Source: Blastomussa wellsi (Eukaryota > Cnidaria > Anthozoa > Scleractinia > Plerogyridae). From it: 64,000 bases of DNA. The position numbers and the translations under genes are program-made. The notes beneath the pieces are model-generated. The model did not search any database and was not told where the DNA came from. It was given only the letters and a program-made list of their open reading frames with translations. Positions within the stretch are counted from its first letter, which is position 1; each line of letters begins with the position of its first letter. The stretch is taken from positions 16,836,467 to 16,900,466 of the forward strand of contig OX393565.1 in NCBI GenBank assembly GCA_947652115.1, in the 5' to 3' direction. Shown one piece after another: positions 22,902-33,900 of the stretch.

Positions 22902-24701
22902 TTAGCTTTCTTTACTGTGAACAAGTCTTGTCAGCTCACGCACTTGGGCTGCATTAGTATCTACCAAAAGTTCCAGTTCCTTGACTTGACTTTGAAGTTC
23001 AAATAATTTTTCATTTTGCTCCTGTTCTTTGAGTTCCTCTTTCCTCTTCCCTCTGTTATATTCCAGATACATTAATGCTACCGCAACACCAAACACCAGT
23101 GTTTCCCCCAGAAGCTCTGCACCAACTTCAACTGCCGCTTGTTCACTTAATGGCTGCACTTTATCTGGACCTGATAGTCCCATTATTCTCATCTTTACAT
23201 TTGTTTCAAGCCAATGATAACCTGGAAGTGCAAATAACACACTGATCAGGTAGTTACTTGTCTGTCAGCAGGAATAGAACGGGTTGTCACAGGTACCATA
23301 GACTAATAAATGACGGATATCATAGGCTACGATAGGTACATGTACCACCGTAGACAAATAAATGATGTCTGCATGCGCAAACCAGACTCGCCAGGGTCCC
23401 CTCCCTTGTCCTCCTACTGCAGAGGAGACTCGTGGTTACAATGGGAATATTCAGGGTTCAGTAATCAAGATCTTTGTCAATCACTGACTGAACACTTATG
23501 TAGTTGGTCGTCGCTGGAATTTCTTCCTGTTCAATTTTTAAACACAAATTTAACTGCTTTTACATAGCTGCATCAGATCGGAAATCTCCATAATCCCCCC
23601 CCCTCCCAAGCACAGAAGGGATTGGAAATTCCTGGGGGTAGGTGGGGTTCTCATAATTGGAATTTATAGAAAGGTTGGTGTGGTAGGGATATTTTATGTA
23701 ACTAAGCATTGTTCATTTGATTGTGTTCCACTATTTTTATACATCATTGTGTTTTAAGTGATCCTGTTTTCAAAATAGACAAAAATAAATTCAGGATGCC
23801 CAAATGGACTGGATGTCCCCATTAAGGCCAGGTAAGGGAGTATCTTTCTCATGATATAGCCAGCAGAGCCAGGCAAGCTAATTCTGTATAGCTAGGGGAT
23901 ACAAAGTCCACAATTCACGCTGATAACATGAGCAAATGCGCAATTGCTAATTATAAATTATTCTAGAACAATGTCAGAAGGTAAGCTATTTGCATTCTGA
24001 TCTAGGGCAAGTGTTTTATGATCCAGTGGGACACCCTCCCCCAAACACACACACAACCAGCACTTTAAAAACGGGAGAAGACAAAACATGGACCCCTCGT
24101 CCATGGACCCTCTCAGTGGACCGGATCCATGGACCCCCTATATGGGCCGGATTCACGGACCCCCTATATGGACCGGATCCATGGACCCTCTCAGTGGACC
24201 GGGTCCATGGACCAGTAATGAGAAACATAATTTATAAAAACATCGGGTTGGCAGGCCTGCGGCTCCTGTGTATGTGACATTTATTCATATGTCGTTGCGG
24301 TATATATGGACCGGCTCCATGGACAACCTTTATGGAGAGGGGGTCACTGTTTTATCCTCTCCCTTTATAAATGGTCAAAAACGTCAAACACAGGTACCGA
24401 TGTTGATGGATCTAAGCTTAGAACAATTTTTATAAAACTGGGAAACGAGTTCCTAAAGACTAAAACTTAACTGCATATCAGTCGACAGTGAGCATTTAAA
24501 CTGATGAAATCGACAGAGGTTTATCCAGTTTTATGTGTGACGATCGATTGTTAGCATACCTTGACCAGGCCAAATGCAGACGTACTTTTTAAAGAAATCA
24601 CTTTGCTTCGCTGTCGTTTTTAAGCTATTTGCTATTGGTTTGGAGATTTGTTTTATAGCTAAACTTGCCAACTTGAACAGCGGAAAAGCACCCACGACCA
24701 T
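22902..24701 (-). CDS. OPA3: OPA3 outer mitochondrial lipid metabolism regulator, two exons
   Basis: Exons 24560-24701 and 22902-23221 join at phase 1 (GTCAAG|GTATGC donor, CACTTCCAG acceptor) to give 153 residues. The N-terminus MVVGAFPLFKLASLAIKQIS and the blocks FFKKYVC, YHWLETNVKMRIMGL and EVGAELLGETLVFGVAVALM are diagnostic of OPA3, a mitochondrial membrane protein that affects organelle shape and is mutated in human optic atrophy. The start is conserved, since the family begins MVVGAFP. A membrane-seeking stretch (LLGETLVFGVAVALMYLEY) is followed by a charged coiled coil rich in Glu, Lys and Leu. Human OPA3 is 179 residues. AATAAA overlaps the stop codon, so the 3' untranslated region is probably very short. 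WDR81 follows on the same strand 2.3 kb downstream. Confidence 0.93.
24105..24208. repeat. 26-bp minisatellite with A-B-B-A unit order
   Basis: Four 26-bp units, each starting GGACCC. Units 1 and 4 carry CTCTCAGTGGACCGG, units 2 and 3 carry CCCTATATGG(G/A)CCGG. Partial related copies flank it at 24091-24104 and near 24305. It lies in the OPA3 intron. Confidence 0.8.
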
Positions 24702-25010
24702 ATTTGCAGAAATGTCGATGGCGCGAGCTCCATACGTCATGTACGCTACAGCGAAAATTTCTTCCCTTCCGCGCACTCTCCATTCTCTTCCCATTTCTCT
24801 TGGCCGGCGGGGACTTAGCCTACGCAGGCAGTGCAGTGGGGACAAGTGTAACGCAATTCCTTAATAACGCCTGCGTAGGAGGCTAGCGGGGACTTGGCAA
24901 TTAATGTCCCCAGAGCCCTTCGTTTCCCATGGGAACAAAGGATTTCTATTCCGAGATTCTAGGACTTCTAGACTTCATGTATATGGGGGGGGGGGGGGGG
25001 GGGGGGTAAG

Positions 25011-25106
25011 TTCGCTCCGACAAAGGGCTAACGCTGGAAACGTCAGCTCTTGAATCTCTTTACGGTGGCCAATTGACATTATCAACCCAGTTGATAAAAC
25101 CAAATT
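25011..25106 (+). repeat. Penelope-type fragment with decayed hammerhead core
   Basis: CCGACAA (consensus CTGACGA), AGGGCTAACGCTG, then GAAACGTC, with GCT before and AGC after the core able to pair as stem I. The rest (ATCTCTTTACGGTGGCCAAT onward) matches the arms at 14738-14915. Two core bases differ from the hammerhead consensus, so activity is unlikely. Confidence 0.55.
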
Positions 25107-25692
25107 ATAAAAAAATTATATGTCCCCAGAGCCCTTCGTTTTTCGTGCCAAGACCCAACCGGCTAAGAGAAACGAAAAGGGATATGGGGCCGAGAATGCG
25201 CACTCACCTTTTAGTTCAGGGGCGGGCTGGATCACCCTCGTACCCAGGGTCGCTTGGGAAACGAGCGACCCTGGAAAGATCCGATTTGGAGTCCGAAAAT
25301 ATCGGACTTCCGGTTGAACTGCACATGCCTACCTTTCAAAAGCTTGACCCAACGAACTAAATGGCATTTTACTTCCGGCAATTTTTATTGTTTTTAAAAC
25401 CAATCAAAATTGATCCTGTAATAAAACTTTCGAGTGTCGCTCGTTTCGTCAAGCCTGCGCAGTAAGGGACGAAGACTAGAGGTACGAGATTGGGGCTGGA
25501 TCAGGACGCTAAAATGAAAGAGAAGCGAAACGCCCTGGACTGGACTAACGGAAAGGTTAATGACGAGGAAGCCGAAGAAAAGGATTAGAGAAGAACTTCT
25601 TTCGAGTTCCACAACACTACGTTTACGTTTAGCTTCTAGCACGCGATCAACCATTTCGAATAAATTTAATAAAATTTCGAATAAGACAATGG

Positions 25693-26344
25693 CCCGATTT
25701 ATACTGGAGGCGAATGAATTTGGGCAGAGAACAGTAATCTGTACGATAATTCGTCTGTGTATAAATACAGGCAAACAGACGGATCATTCGTCCAGTCAGT
25801 ATTGCGATAGTTCGTCTTGACAAACGAACTATCGTGGATAATTCGTCAAGACCCACCGATAGTTCGTCCGAAAGTTCGTGGCATGACGGCCACGTTGGTG
25901 TACCTAACAAAAGAAACTAATTAAAAATCTATTGTTCTGGTACACCAATATGGTGGATGTGACATCAAGTGCATAAGCTCTCTATTGCTGCGGTTATTTT
26001 GGTCTATTTTGTCGGTCTGTTAACTTCGTATTTCATGTGATTTAACATGATCTATAAACTGTGCTCACATCGCGGGTGGCTCCACCTGAAATGTTCTGCA
26101 ACTGGTATAGAATTTAATGGAGCCGAAACCAATTGTGGGATTACAAGCATTTTAGGCATCCTACTGATGAAAGGTTATGGCAATTAGATATTTTTTTACA
26201 GGAGCCAACATTGAGATTGTGGTCTGTCCCCTTTGATTTGTTATACATTCTGATTATGACTGCTGCTCGCTCGTTGCGCTTGCTCCGCTGCAACTAGATG
26301 GATGATCTGTTTTGACGGATGATCCGTCTCTGGTATAAATCGGG
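25693..26344. mobile_element. Non-autonomous TIR DNA element, about 650 bp
   Basis: Left end CCCGATTTATACTGGAGGCG and right end GATCCGTCTCTGGTATAAAT CGGG are imperfect inverted repeats of about 22 bp. Inside the left part are many short ATTCGTC/GATAGTTCGTC repeats. No transposase open frame. Target duplication not clear. Confidence 0.5.
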
Positions 26345-28367
26345 TCAAAATTTCGTTGTTATGAAACTAATTAAAATGCACAAAACAATTTACATAAAGG
26401 TGCATACAGCTAAAAGCAAGAATATGACAGCTGAGTCCTTTTCAACTTTCTTTCACTTTGTAGTCGAAGTAGTATTAAACTACAAGCAAGAAGATTTAAA
26501 GTAGCTACGTCATCGTTTGTGCATTTTGAAAAAATTTAGTCTAAATTTTCCAAAATCGTCATTTCCAATTCGTTTCAATCTTTTCCATTCTCAGCCATCC
26601 TTGTTCCTTTTTGGTTTACTATCACCCTTTTGGTGTTTTTCTTCCTTAGCAAACTATTATGTTGAGGTTACCTAAATCATGTTTAAGGCCGGGTAATTTA
26701 GGTTGTCGAAGAAATAACTCAAAATATCGTGACACAGCTCCTTTAACATTCCACAACTCATGAGGGGTCGCTTACCATTTTTTGATATCAAGAATACAGC
26801 GATAGGGAAGTCACAGGTTTCAACTACCGAGCATCTAACCGTCTTGATATAAGGGTTTAAAACGCAAGCTCAACAGAGGAAAATGAAGAAACACAAGCAC
26901 GTTAGCAAAATAAAGATAATGCTATGATTTGGAGTGACTTAGACTATCTATTCTCCGTACAGTTTGTAAATCAATGTACATTGGAGCTGTCATTTTACTA
27001 CTAACTTCTGCCATCATACGTATCGGTCCAGCATACACGTTGATCTCCTAGCTAGCTAGTAAAATTGTTAACAACTGTGAATTTGAAATTTCATCCAAAG
27101 ACGTCCATTTAATTTCCGATGTGATCCCCTCTTCTTTTAGTTACACTTGTTTCTTTGCAGGCACGTTATCCCTCTTCTGTTGATATCAGTAAATGAGGGT
27201 AAAAAGAAAACCAATCTTGGTTATTTGCCTCGCATATTTCTTGGATACAGTTTATCGTGTGACTTTACAAGCCCTGGGAATATTTCATTCTAAGCTCACT
27301 ACTTTGCAAAAGATTCCACTCAAGTCATGTTATCTGTTGGTCTGTGTTGGCAAGTTTAGCGTCCAAAGAATCATTTCCGTGCGCACTGAACTAACAACAC
27401 CTAACAAGGAGGCAAAACATTTGAGCTAATGTTAATAAGATGACATCGTAGATTGCTTAGTCGGATTTTTCTTCACGTGAGTGTGCAACGACGACAACCC
27501 ACAACGCGCTTACAAGTTTTAGTCGGAAAAAAACAAAGCTTAATATCGATAGGAAAACTGTTGTTACAGGTTAAGCACACGGTTAGCAAATTTTCACGTG
27601 AAAATTCAGTGATCGATAAATTCGGCCTCAAGTGAATTTGTCGACTGAGGTTCAGCACAACAGTGCAAAAACATTACATTAAGAAATGATGCCAAAATAA
27701 CTGGGGTTCCAATGAAAAACGGTAGGCGCATTCTGACCATAAAAATCGAAAAAAGGGTAAAAAACGGGACAAGCTGTGACCAATCCAACACAATAGAGCC
27801 TGCCATTTTACTGACGATTAGAAGTTGCAATCAAAGTTGACTTAAACAATGAAGTGCAATTAGATATGCTGCTAAAACTGCTTTCAAAAATGAGTCTAAT
27901 GGTAAACACAGTCCTGGTTTTACAAACAGGACCATAGAAAGATTATTAGCATACATTGGGAGTAAGCAGGTGTTTTGGAAGTTTTTAAAAATAAATCTCA
28001 TATTTACTCAGAAATAGTTTAATCAATACATTTTATTGCAACGAGCAAAGAAAATAAACTTGAGTCCTGCTCGAATGTTGTAAATGAAGTGATTCAGATG
28101 GCTTGCTTCGCTTCCGTGAATCCGATCAAGAATCACGTTCAGATAAAAATTTGCTTGTACGTCGTTGAACAAAGAATTAGCTTCCATAAGTCTTCCGTCA
28201 ACTTCACATTTATTATTTTAATCCCTACTCTTGTCTTTAAAGTTTTTTTTACAAAAAGGTCTGTTTTATACGAAAGTGAAGCCTTCTGTAGTTTAAATTA
28301 CTAGTTAAACTTTGGCGAAAAGGCATTTGACCACTGTTGCTGATTTTAATACTGATTTGAAAAAAAT

Positions 28368-29348
28368 ATGGATTCGTCTTCCTCATCTAACTGGACAAAA
28401 GATATCTGTAAAATCGTACCGAAGTCAGATTTACAATATTTTCCCGTAGATTTATACGGTTTTCTCATCGTAGCAGGTGTCACTGAATCGTTATCTTGTC
28501 CGTTTACCGTTTTGTGCAACGCATTGGTAATGACGGCCGTGAAAACCAAGCGACGACTACAAACACACGTTAGCATTCTGTTGTCAAGCTTGGCACTTAC
28601 TGATTTGATGGTGGGTGTCGTTGTACAACCTCTGCACGCAATCATGGCCTTTTATCTTCTTCAAGGCAAACGATATGATGAAATTTGTCAAATAACATCG
28701 GCATTCCTCATCTCGTTTTTAAGTTTCGGCTTCTCATCACTGCTGCTCCTGGTTATCATCAGCGGAGAGCGATATTTGGCAATTAAGCATCCTTTCACAC
28801 ACCAAACCGTCGTCACTAAATCTCGGGTAATTCTTGTCTCGATTCTCGTCTGGATTTTCGTGCCATTACGCCTTGTTTTAACGTACATGCCGGGCGCTGC
28901 AATTGTTCTTCAAGGAATAATGGTTTCTTCAATCATCTTGTTGCAAGTTCTAGTTTATAGAGAGGCCCGTCGGCACGAAGAACAGATTCTCTCTCAACAA
29001 ATTTCTTTGGAGGCCAGAGCAAAATTTGAAAAAGAAAAGAAAGCCTTAAAGTTAACAACCAGTATAATATTAGCCATTGGTTTGTGTTACGTACCACCAA
29101 TGATCTTTTTATTAACTTTAAGATGGTATCTCTTTGGTGAATCATCGGATATGGCAACTGCTGCTTTTCAGATAGCCATTCTACCGATGATTCTCAATTC
29201 AGTTCTTAACCCGGTTATTTACACGGCACGAAAGAAAGAGTTTAGAGTCGCCTTCATTGAGTTGCTATTAAGGAAAGATTTTCAAAGAGCTAAACAACTC
29301 GAAAAAAAGCTGTTTGGATCGCCAAATGTTGTTGAGCCAGTGGTATAA
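28368..29348 (+). CDS. Class A (rhodopsin-type) GPCR 1, intronless
   Basis: 326 residues with seven hydrophobic segments and no signal peptide; N-terminal NWT is a possible glycosylation site. Landmarks: an LALTDLMVG segment in helix 2 (family LAxxD), ERY at residues 134-136 (DRY variant at the end of helix 3), and NPVIY at 281-285 (NPxxY in helix 7). A long basic, glutamate-rich loop precedes helix 6, and the C-tail is short and charged. These show a plasma-membrane receptor coupled to G proteins. It resembles the many orphan amine/adenosine/melanocortin-like receptors expanded in cnidarians; the ligand cannot be read from the sequence. It is on the opposite strand to the other two receptors and only distantly like them. 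The start is the only ATG ahead of helix 1 and follows an A-rich run. Confidence 0.85.
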   Translation: MDSSSSSNWTKDICKIVPKSDLQYFPVDLYGFLIVAGVTESLSCPFTVLCNALVMTAVKTKRRLQTHVSILLSSLALTDLMVGVVVQPLHAIMAFYLLQGKRYDEICQITSAFLISFLSFGFSSLLLLVIISGERYLAIKHPFTHQTVVTKSRVILVSILVWIFVPLRLVLTYMPGAAIVLQGIMVSSIILLQVLVYREARRHEEQILSQQISLEARAKFEKEKKALKLTTSIILAIGLCYVPPMIFLLTLRWYLFGESSDMATAAFQIAILPMILNSVLNPVIYTARKKEFRVAFIELLLRKDFQRAKQLEKKLFGSPNVVEPVV

Positions 29349-29498
29349 GAAGGCCAGACGACAAAGCAAATTAGGGGACGAGAACACGATGTCGAGAGAG
29401 TAACTGCAATTGACATGCACCAAGGATCCTCGCTTCTGCCGGCAATTTCCAAAACATCAACAAGACAACAGACAGAACGAAGGCCTCTCCTCAAAAAC

Positions 29499-29642
29499 CA
29501 ATGGTGGATCTAAGTGAGTGGCCGGGGGGGGGGGGGGGGGGAAGGGGGTTCCGCGTGTTCGGCGTTGCGCATGACTCCGCACCTAAAATTTTTTACCCCC
29601 TCCCCCCCCTCCCACTTAACTTAAGGTCTAGATCCGCCACTG
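29499..29642. repeat. MITE with a poly-G core
   Basis: Left CAATGGTGGATCTAAG and right TCTAGATCCGCCACTG are inverted repeats. A run of about 17 G residues (29523-29540) lies inside, with a C-rich run facing it at 29597-29612. Possibly hAT-derived. Confidence 0.5.
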
Positions 29643-30216
29643 AATACAAACGCCCAAGTGAAAAAACTGTGCAAGAACATTGATAAAAAGAGACCCTGGC
29701 ATTAAAGTCATTAAATCCTGATTGAAACTGCACCAAAACAAGGAAGTCAAAAATGATTGCAGAGTATCAAGGCAAGCTTAGGGTAAATTGCGCATCTTAA
29801 AACGGTGAATGTAGGCTTGTCTTGCCATGTCGGTTTATTCCCTCCTCCTCCCCCCCCCCCCCCCCCCGCTTATTTCTCGATTTTTGGCATGGGCTGCCAC
29901 GACCCGAAGATATCCTTTAAAAAATATCCAGAGAGTAACCTACTGAAACAGTCGAAAACTGGCACATTATCATGTTGTGGTACTTGTTGTAAATTTAGGG
30001 TATGATGAAAACTGTCCAAAAATTACTTTAAAAAGAAACGGCTACGAAAAAAAGTGAGAGATGTGTATCATTAGAGAAGATTATACAGATTAAATGAAAT
30101 GCTAATCGCTATAAGAATAGTTCGATTGATGTTGTATATGTGATAATCCGTGTCTTGGCCTGAAGACCCACGTTTGCTCAAACGCCGATCTTGGCATGAG
30201 CCGAATCAAACGCATA

Positions 30217-30372
30217 CACCTTATTCCAAAATGGACGCTGATTTATGCACACACAAATTGGCCCCTGTTGCCTCGTTTAAGATAAAATATCATTTTGAAA
30301 TTTGAACTTATAAACGAGGCAACAAGGGCTAACAAAAGAATATTGAGATGTTAGCCATTTTGGAATAAGGTG
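30217..30372. repeat. Fold-back MITE, family 2, copy A
   Basis: 156 bp with ends CACCTTATTCCAAAATGG and CCATTTTGGAATAAGGTG, perfect inverted repeats of 18 bp, plus inner arms TTGCCTCGTTTA/TAAACGAGGCAA. A second copy lies at 59117-59269. Confidence 0.8.
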
Positions 30373-30559
30373 AATAATCAAAGTCTGAAGGCGTTATTTT
30401 GACTTTACCTTGAAAAACCACTGACCAACAAGACCGCTTTTGTTATTTGTTTGGTGCAGCAGTTCGGTTCGACTGAATAAGTTCGACGTTTGACTAATGT
30501 ATTAAACAGTATATTGCTGTCACTTTGCTGTTATCCATTCATTCATTGATTAAATATAG

Positions 30560-30701
30560 AATAATACATGGGTGTGCGAGATATGAATTTCTCTTGAGTG
30601 TTCAACTCGATGTATCCCTTGAGTGAGCGCAGCAAACGAGTGAGGTATCGAGTTGAACACGAGAAGAGAAATTTGATATCTCCAAGCAGCCATGTATTAT
30701 T
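30560..30701. repeat. Fold-back element, 142 bp
   Basis: AATAATACATGG pairs with CCATGTATTATT, GAATTTCTC with GAGAAATTT, and GTTCAACTCGAT with ATCGAGTTGAAC, making an almost full-length hairpin. No coding capacity. Confidence 0.65.
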
Positions 30702-30800
30702 TTGTTTATTTTTATAAACATGTTTTGACGAAGTTTATGCCAATTTTCCGAAGATTTCCGGCCATTTTCCGAAGATTTCCAAAAATTATAAGAATGTCGT

Positions 30801-30970
30801 TGTAGTGTATTTAGACCCAGATCCCCTCTCAGTGTTGTAATACATTAGGACCCAGACCTTCTGGGATGGATAGTCGAGCACGAGCCATCATGGCCGAATA
30901 AAAGTCATCGTTGTTGTTTGGTTAAATCCTGCTGAATCCTTTCCATCACCGACTAGTTCGGGACACAACA
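30801..30970 (+). repeat. 5' LTR of the Ty3 element
   Basis: 170 bp, TGTAGTGTAT to GGACACAACA. AATAAA at 30897-30902 is the likely poly-A signal. It differs from the 3' LTR only in ATACATTAGG versus ATACCTTAGG. Confidence 0.95.
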
Positions 30971-30982
30971 TTGGCGACGAGG

Positions 30983-33900
30983 ATGGACGACAACGAAAGA
31001 AACCATATCAAAACATTCGACTGTCACGGCGACCAAAATACGCTTGGTCTACGATGGAAACGCTGGCTCACTGCCTTCGAACTGTTTGCGGACGGCAAAG
31101 GCCTCATCGTGAATGAGGAGAATGCAAACAACAGGCAAAGAAGACGTGCACTATTGCTCCATTTGGCCGGAACGGACGTTCAGGACATCTTCTTCACACT
31201 CCCGGACACAGGAGATGCGAAAGATTATAGGAAAGCTGTGGATGCACTAAACGCATACTTTGTTCCAAAGGTCGACACAACGTACGCTAGGCACTGCTTC
31301 AGACAGCTAACACAAGCACCTGGGGAAACAGTACGACAGTTTTCAACCAGACTAAGGCGGGCAGCAAAAGATTGCGACTACGGAGCAGACACGGACAATC
31401 AAATCCGCGATGAAATCCTTTGCAAGTGCACTAGTACATACATCAAGCGAAAACTCCTGGAAGAAGGCCAAGGTCTTACCTTAAACAAAGCGCTCGAAAT
31501 AGCCGAAAACTGCGAAAAGGTCGACACACAACTTGTTGCGATGGCTACGGAAGGACAAGGAGTGAAAGTAAAGGAAGAAGACCCAGCAAATGTAAACCGC
31601 ATAGAGGAAAAAAAGAGAGGTCCTGGAAACAATTCACAACTCACCTGCTACCGATGTGGTAAAGCCGGGCATCTTGGAAAAGACCCGAACTGCCCAGCAA
31701 GAGGTCAGTCTTGTCGCAAATGTGGGTTGGAAGGACATTTCCAAGAGCGTTGCAAGACGAAGCACAAACGTGAAGGAGGAAAAAGGAAAACCAAGTACCG
31801 CAAGAGTCCCAAGGGAGGTTCCGCAAACATGGTTGATACTCAAGACGATGACGATGACCAGGAATATGCGTTTGCGGTAGGCGATAAAAGGCAAGAGAAA
31901 ATTGAAGTCGTCATTGGAGGATGTAAGCTTAGTGTGATAGTGGATTCTGGAGCGAGTGCCAACATCATTGACAAGCAAACGTGGGAGTGGCTGAAGAGAA
32001 ATAAAGTGAAGTGTAAATCGGCACGTTCAGACAAAAAGCTCTACGCGTATGCGTCCCACACCCCCTTGGATGTAGTGGGAACATTTTCATGTGAGGTTTC
32101 TGCGGGGAGAAACACTGCTAATGCCGAGTTCTGCGTGATCGACGGCAAGGGAGACCCACTCCTAGGAAGGAACACTGCAATCAGCCTTGGTGTGTTGAAG
32201 ATCGGAATAGATATTGCAGCGGTAAACACAAGCTCGCAAAGCATTGGTGAAGCCCTGCAAGAGAAATACCCGGAAGTCTTCAGTGGCGTCGGAAAGCTGA
32301 AAGACCGAGCAGTACAACTCCACATAGATCCAAACGTGAAGCCAGTGGCACAGCCGATACGGAGGACTCCCTTCAGTCTGAGATCAAAGGTGGAAGAGAA
32401 GGTCCAAGAATTAATTAATTTGGACATAATAGAGCCAGCAACTGGGCCTACCCCATGGGTTAATCCTGTGGTTGTCGTCCCCAAGTCACAAGGAGACATT
32501 CGTCTCTGCATTGACATGCGTAGAGCGAACGAGGCAATACTGAGGGAGCGACACCCTATCCCCACGGTTGATGAAATCCTGCAGAGCTTGAATGGTAGCA
32601 AAGTATTTAGTAAGCTTGATTTGAGGTGGGGCTACCACCAACTAGAGCTGACACCTGACTCGAGAGAAATCACAACATTTGTGACACACTGCGGACTGTT
32701 CAGATATAAGAGACTGTTGTTTGGAGTTAATTCAGCCTCTGAACAATATCAACACGAGATCCAGACAACACTTGCCGGAATAGATGGGCAGGAGAACATC
32801 TCAGACGACATAATAGTGCATGGGAAAGACCACGCCGAACACAATGCACGCCTGGAGCTGGTGATCAAGAGGCTCGGAGAGCGTGGATTGACCCTCAATG
32901 CAGCAAAGTGCCAGTTCAGCATGGATGAACTAACATTTGTCGGGATGGTCCTGTCGGCAAACGGAATCAGCTGTGCTGCAGACAAGGTTGAGGCCGTCAC
33001 AAGCGCGAGAGAACCTCAGAACGTGTCGGAGACACGCAGCTTCCTGGGACTGGTGAATTATTGTGGCCGATTCATACCGGACCTAGCAACCATCTCAGAA
33101 CCCCTGAGACGTCTGACAAAGTCGGGAACGCCATTTGTGTTTGGAAAAGAACAGAAAGAAGCATTCGAGGAATTGAAGAAGCGCCTATCAAGCGCAGAGA
33201 CTTTGGGGTATTTCGACAAAGATGCCCCAACGCAAATAATCGCCGATGCGAGCCCCGTTGGGCTCGGAGCTGTCTTGACACAAGTGCACAAGGATGGACC
33301 AAGAATCATCAGCTATGCAAGCCGAAGTCTGACAAGTACCGAAACAAGATACTCGCAAACAGAGAAGGAGGCGCTCGCACTCATATGGGCTTGCGAAAAG
33401 TTCCACCCCTACATCTATGGCATCCCATTTGAGCTCATAACAGACCACAAACCACTCGAGGTGATTTACGGCCCGAGGTCTAAACCGTGCGCACGCATCG
33501 AAAGATGGGTACTTAGGATGCAGCCATACAAGTTTAAGGTCAAGTACCAACCAGGCCCAAAGAACATTGCTGATCCACTCTCGAGACTAGTGGGCAGCAT
33601 GGGAAGTGGGGGCAAACGCTCATCACAGGCCGAAGAATACGTACGATTTGTTGCAGTATCAGCAACGCCCAGTGCAATGACAACCCGTGAAGTAGAAGAA
33701 GCATCTGCCAATGATGAAGAACTTTCAGCAGTCAGGCAGTGTATCAATGGAAAGCCGTGGGATCAGTTAGTCTACAAACGGTACCTTCCATGCAGTGGTG
33801 AGCTGTGTACTATTGGAAAGCTGATACTCAGAGGGACAAGAATCATCATCCCAAAGCAGCTTAGACCCAGAGTATTATCAATTGCCCACGAAGGCCACTT

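Larger units (their letters stand above)
24702..28367. other. OPA3 upstream region and gap to GPCR 1
   Basis: Next to the OPA3 start is a small inverted repeat (GACTTAGCCTACGCAGGC at 24809 against GCCTGCGTAGGAGGCTAG at 24868). Beyond it are a poly-G run of about 20 (24987-25006), a Penelope-type fragment (25011-25106), a repeated 20-mer GTCCCCAGAGCCCTTCGTTT at 24905 and 25121, and a TIR element (25693-26344). From 26350 to 28367 I see no gene. Confidence 0.4.
29349..30800. other. Gap between GPCR 1 and the Ty3 element
   Basis: Contains three small TIR or fold-back elements (29499-29642, 30217-30372, 30560-30701) and a poly-C run at about 29850-29866. No gene seen. Confidence 0.5.

Noticed and set aside
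24060..24330. Possible CRISPR-like repeat array
   Set aside because: Units are directly adjacent without spacers; it is a minisatellite in an animal intron.
27193..27429. 78-residue plus-strand frame with basic start
   Set aside because: No motif, no clear promoter or splice sites; chance-length frame in AT-rich DNA.
32041..32601. 186-residue minus-strand open frame
   Set aside because: Antisense shadow of the Ty3 Gag-Pol frame.
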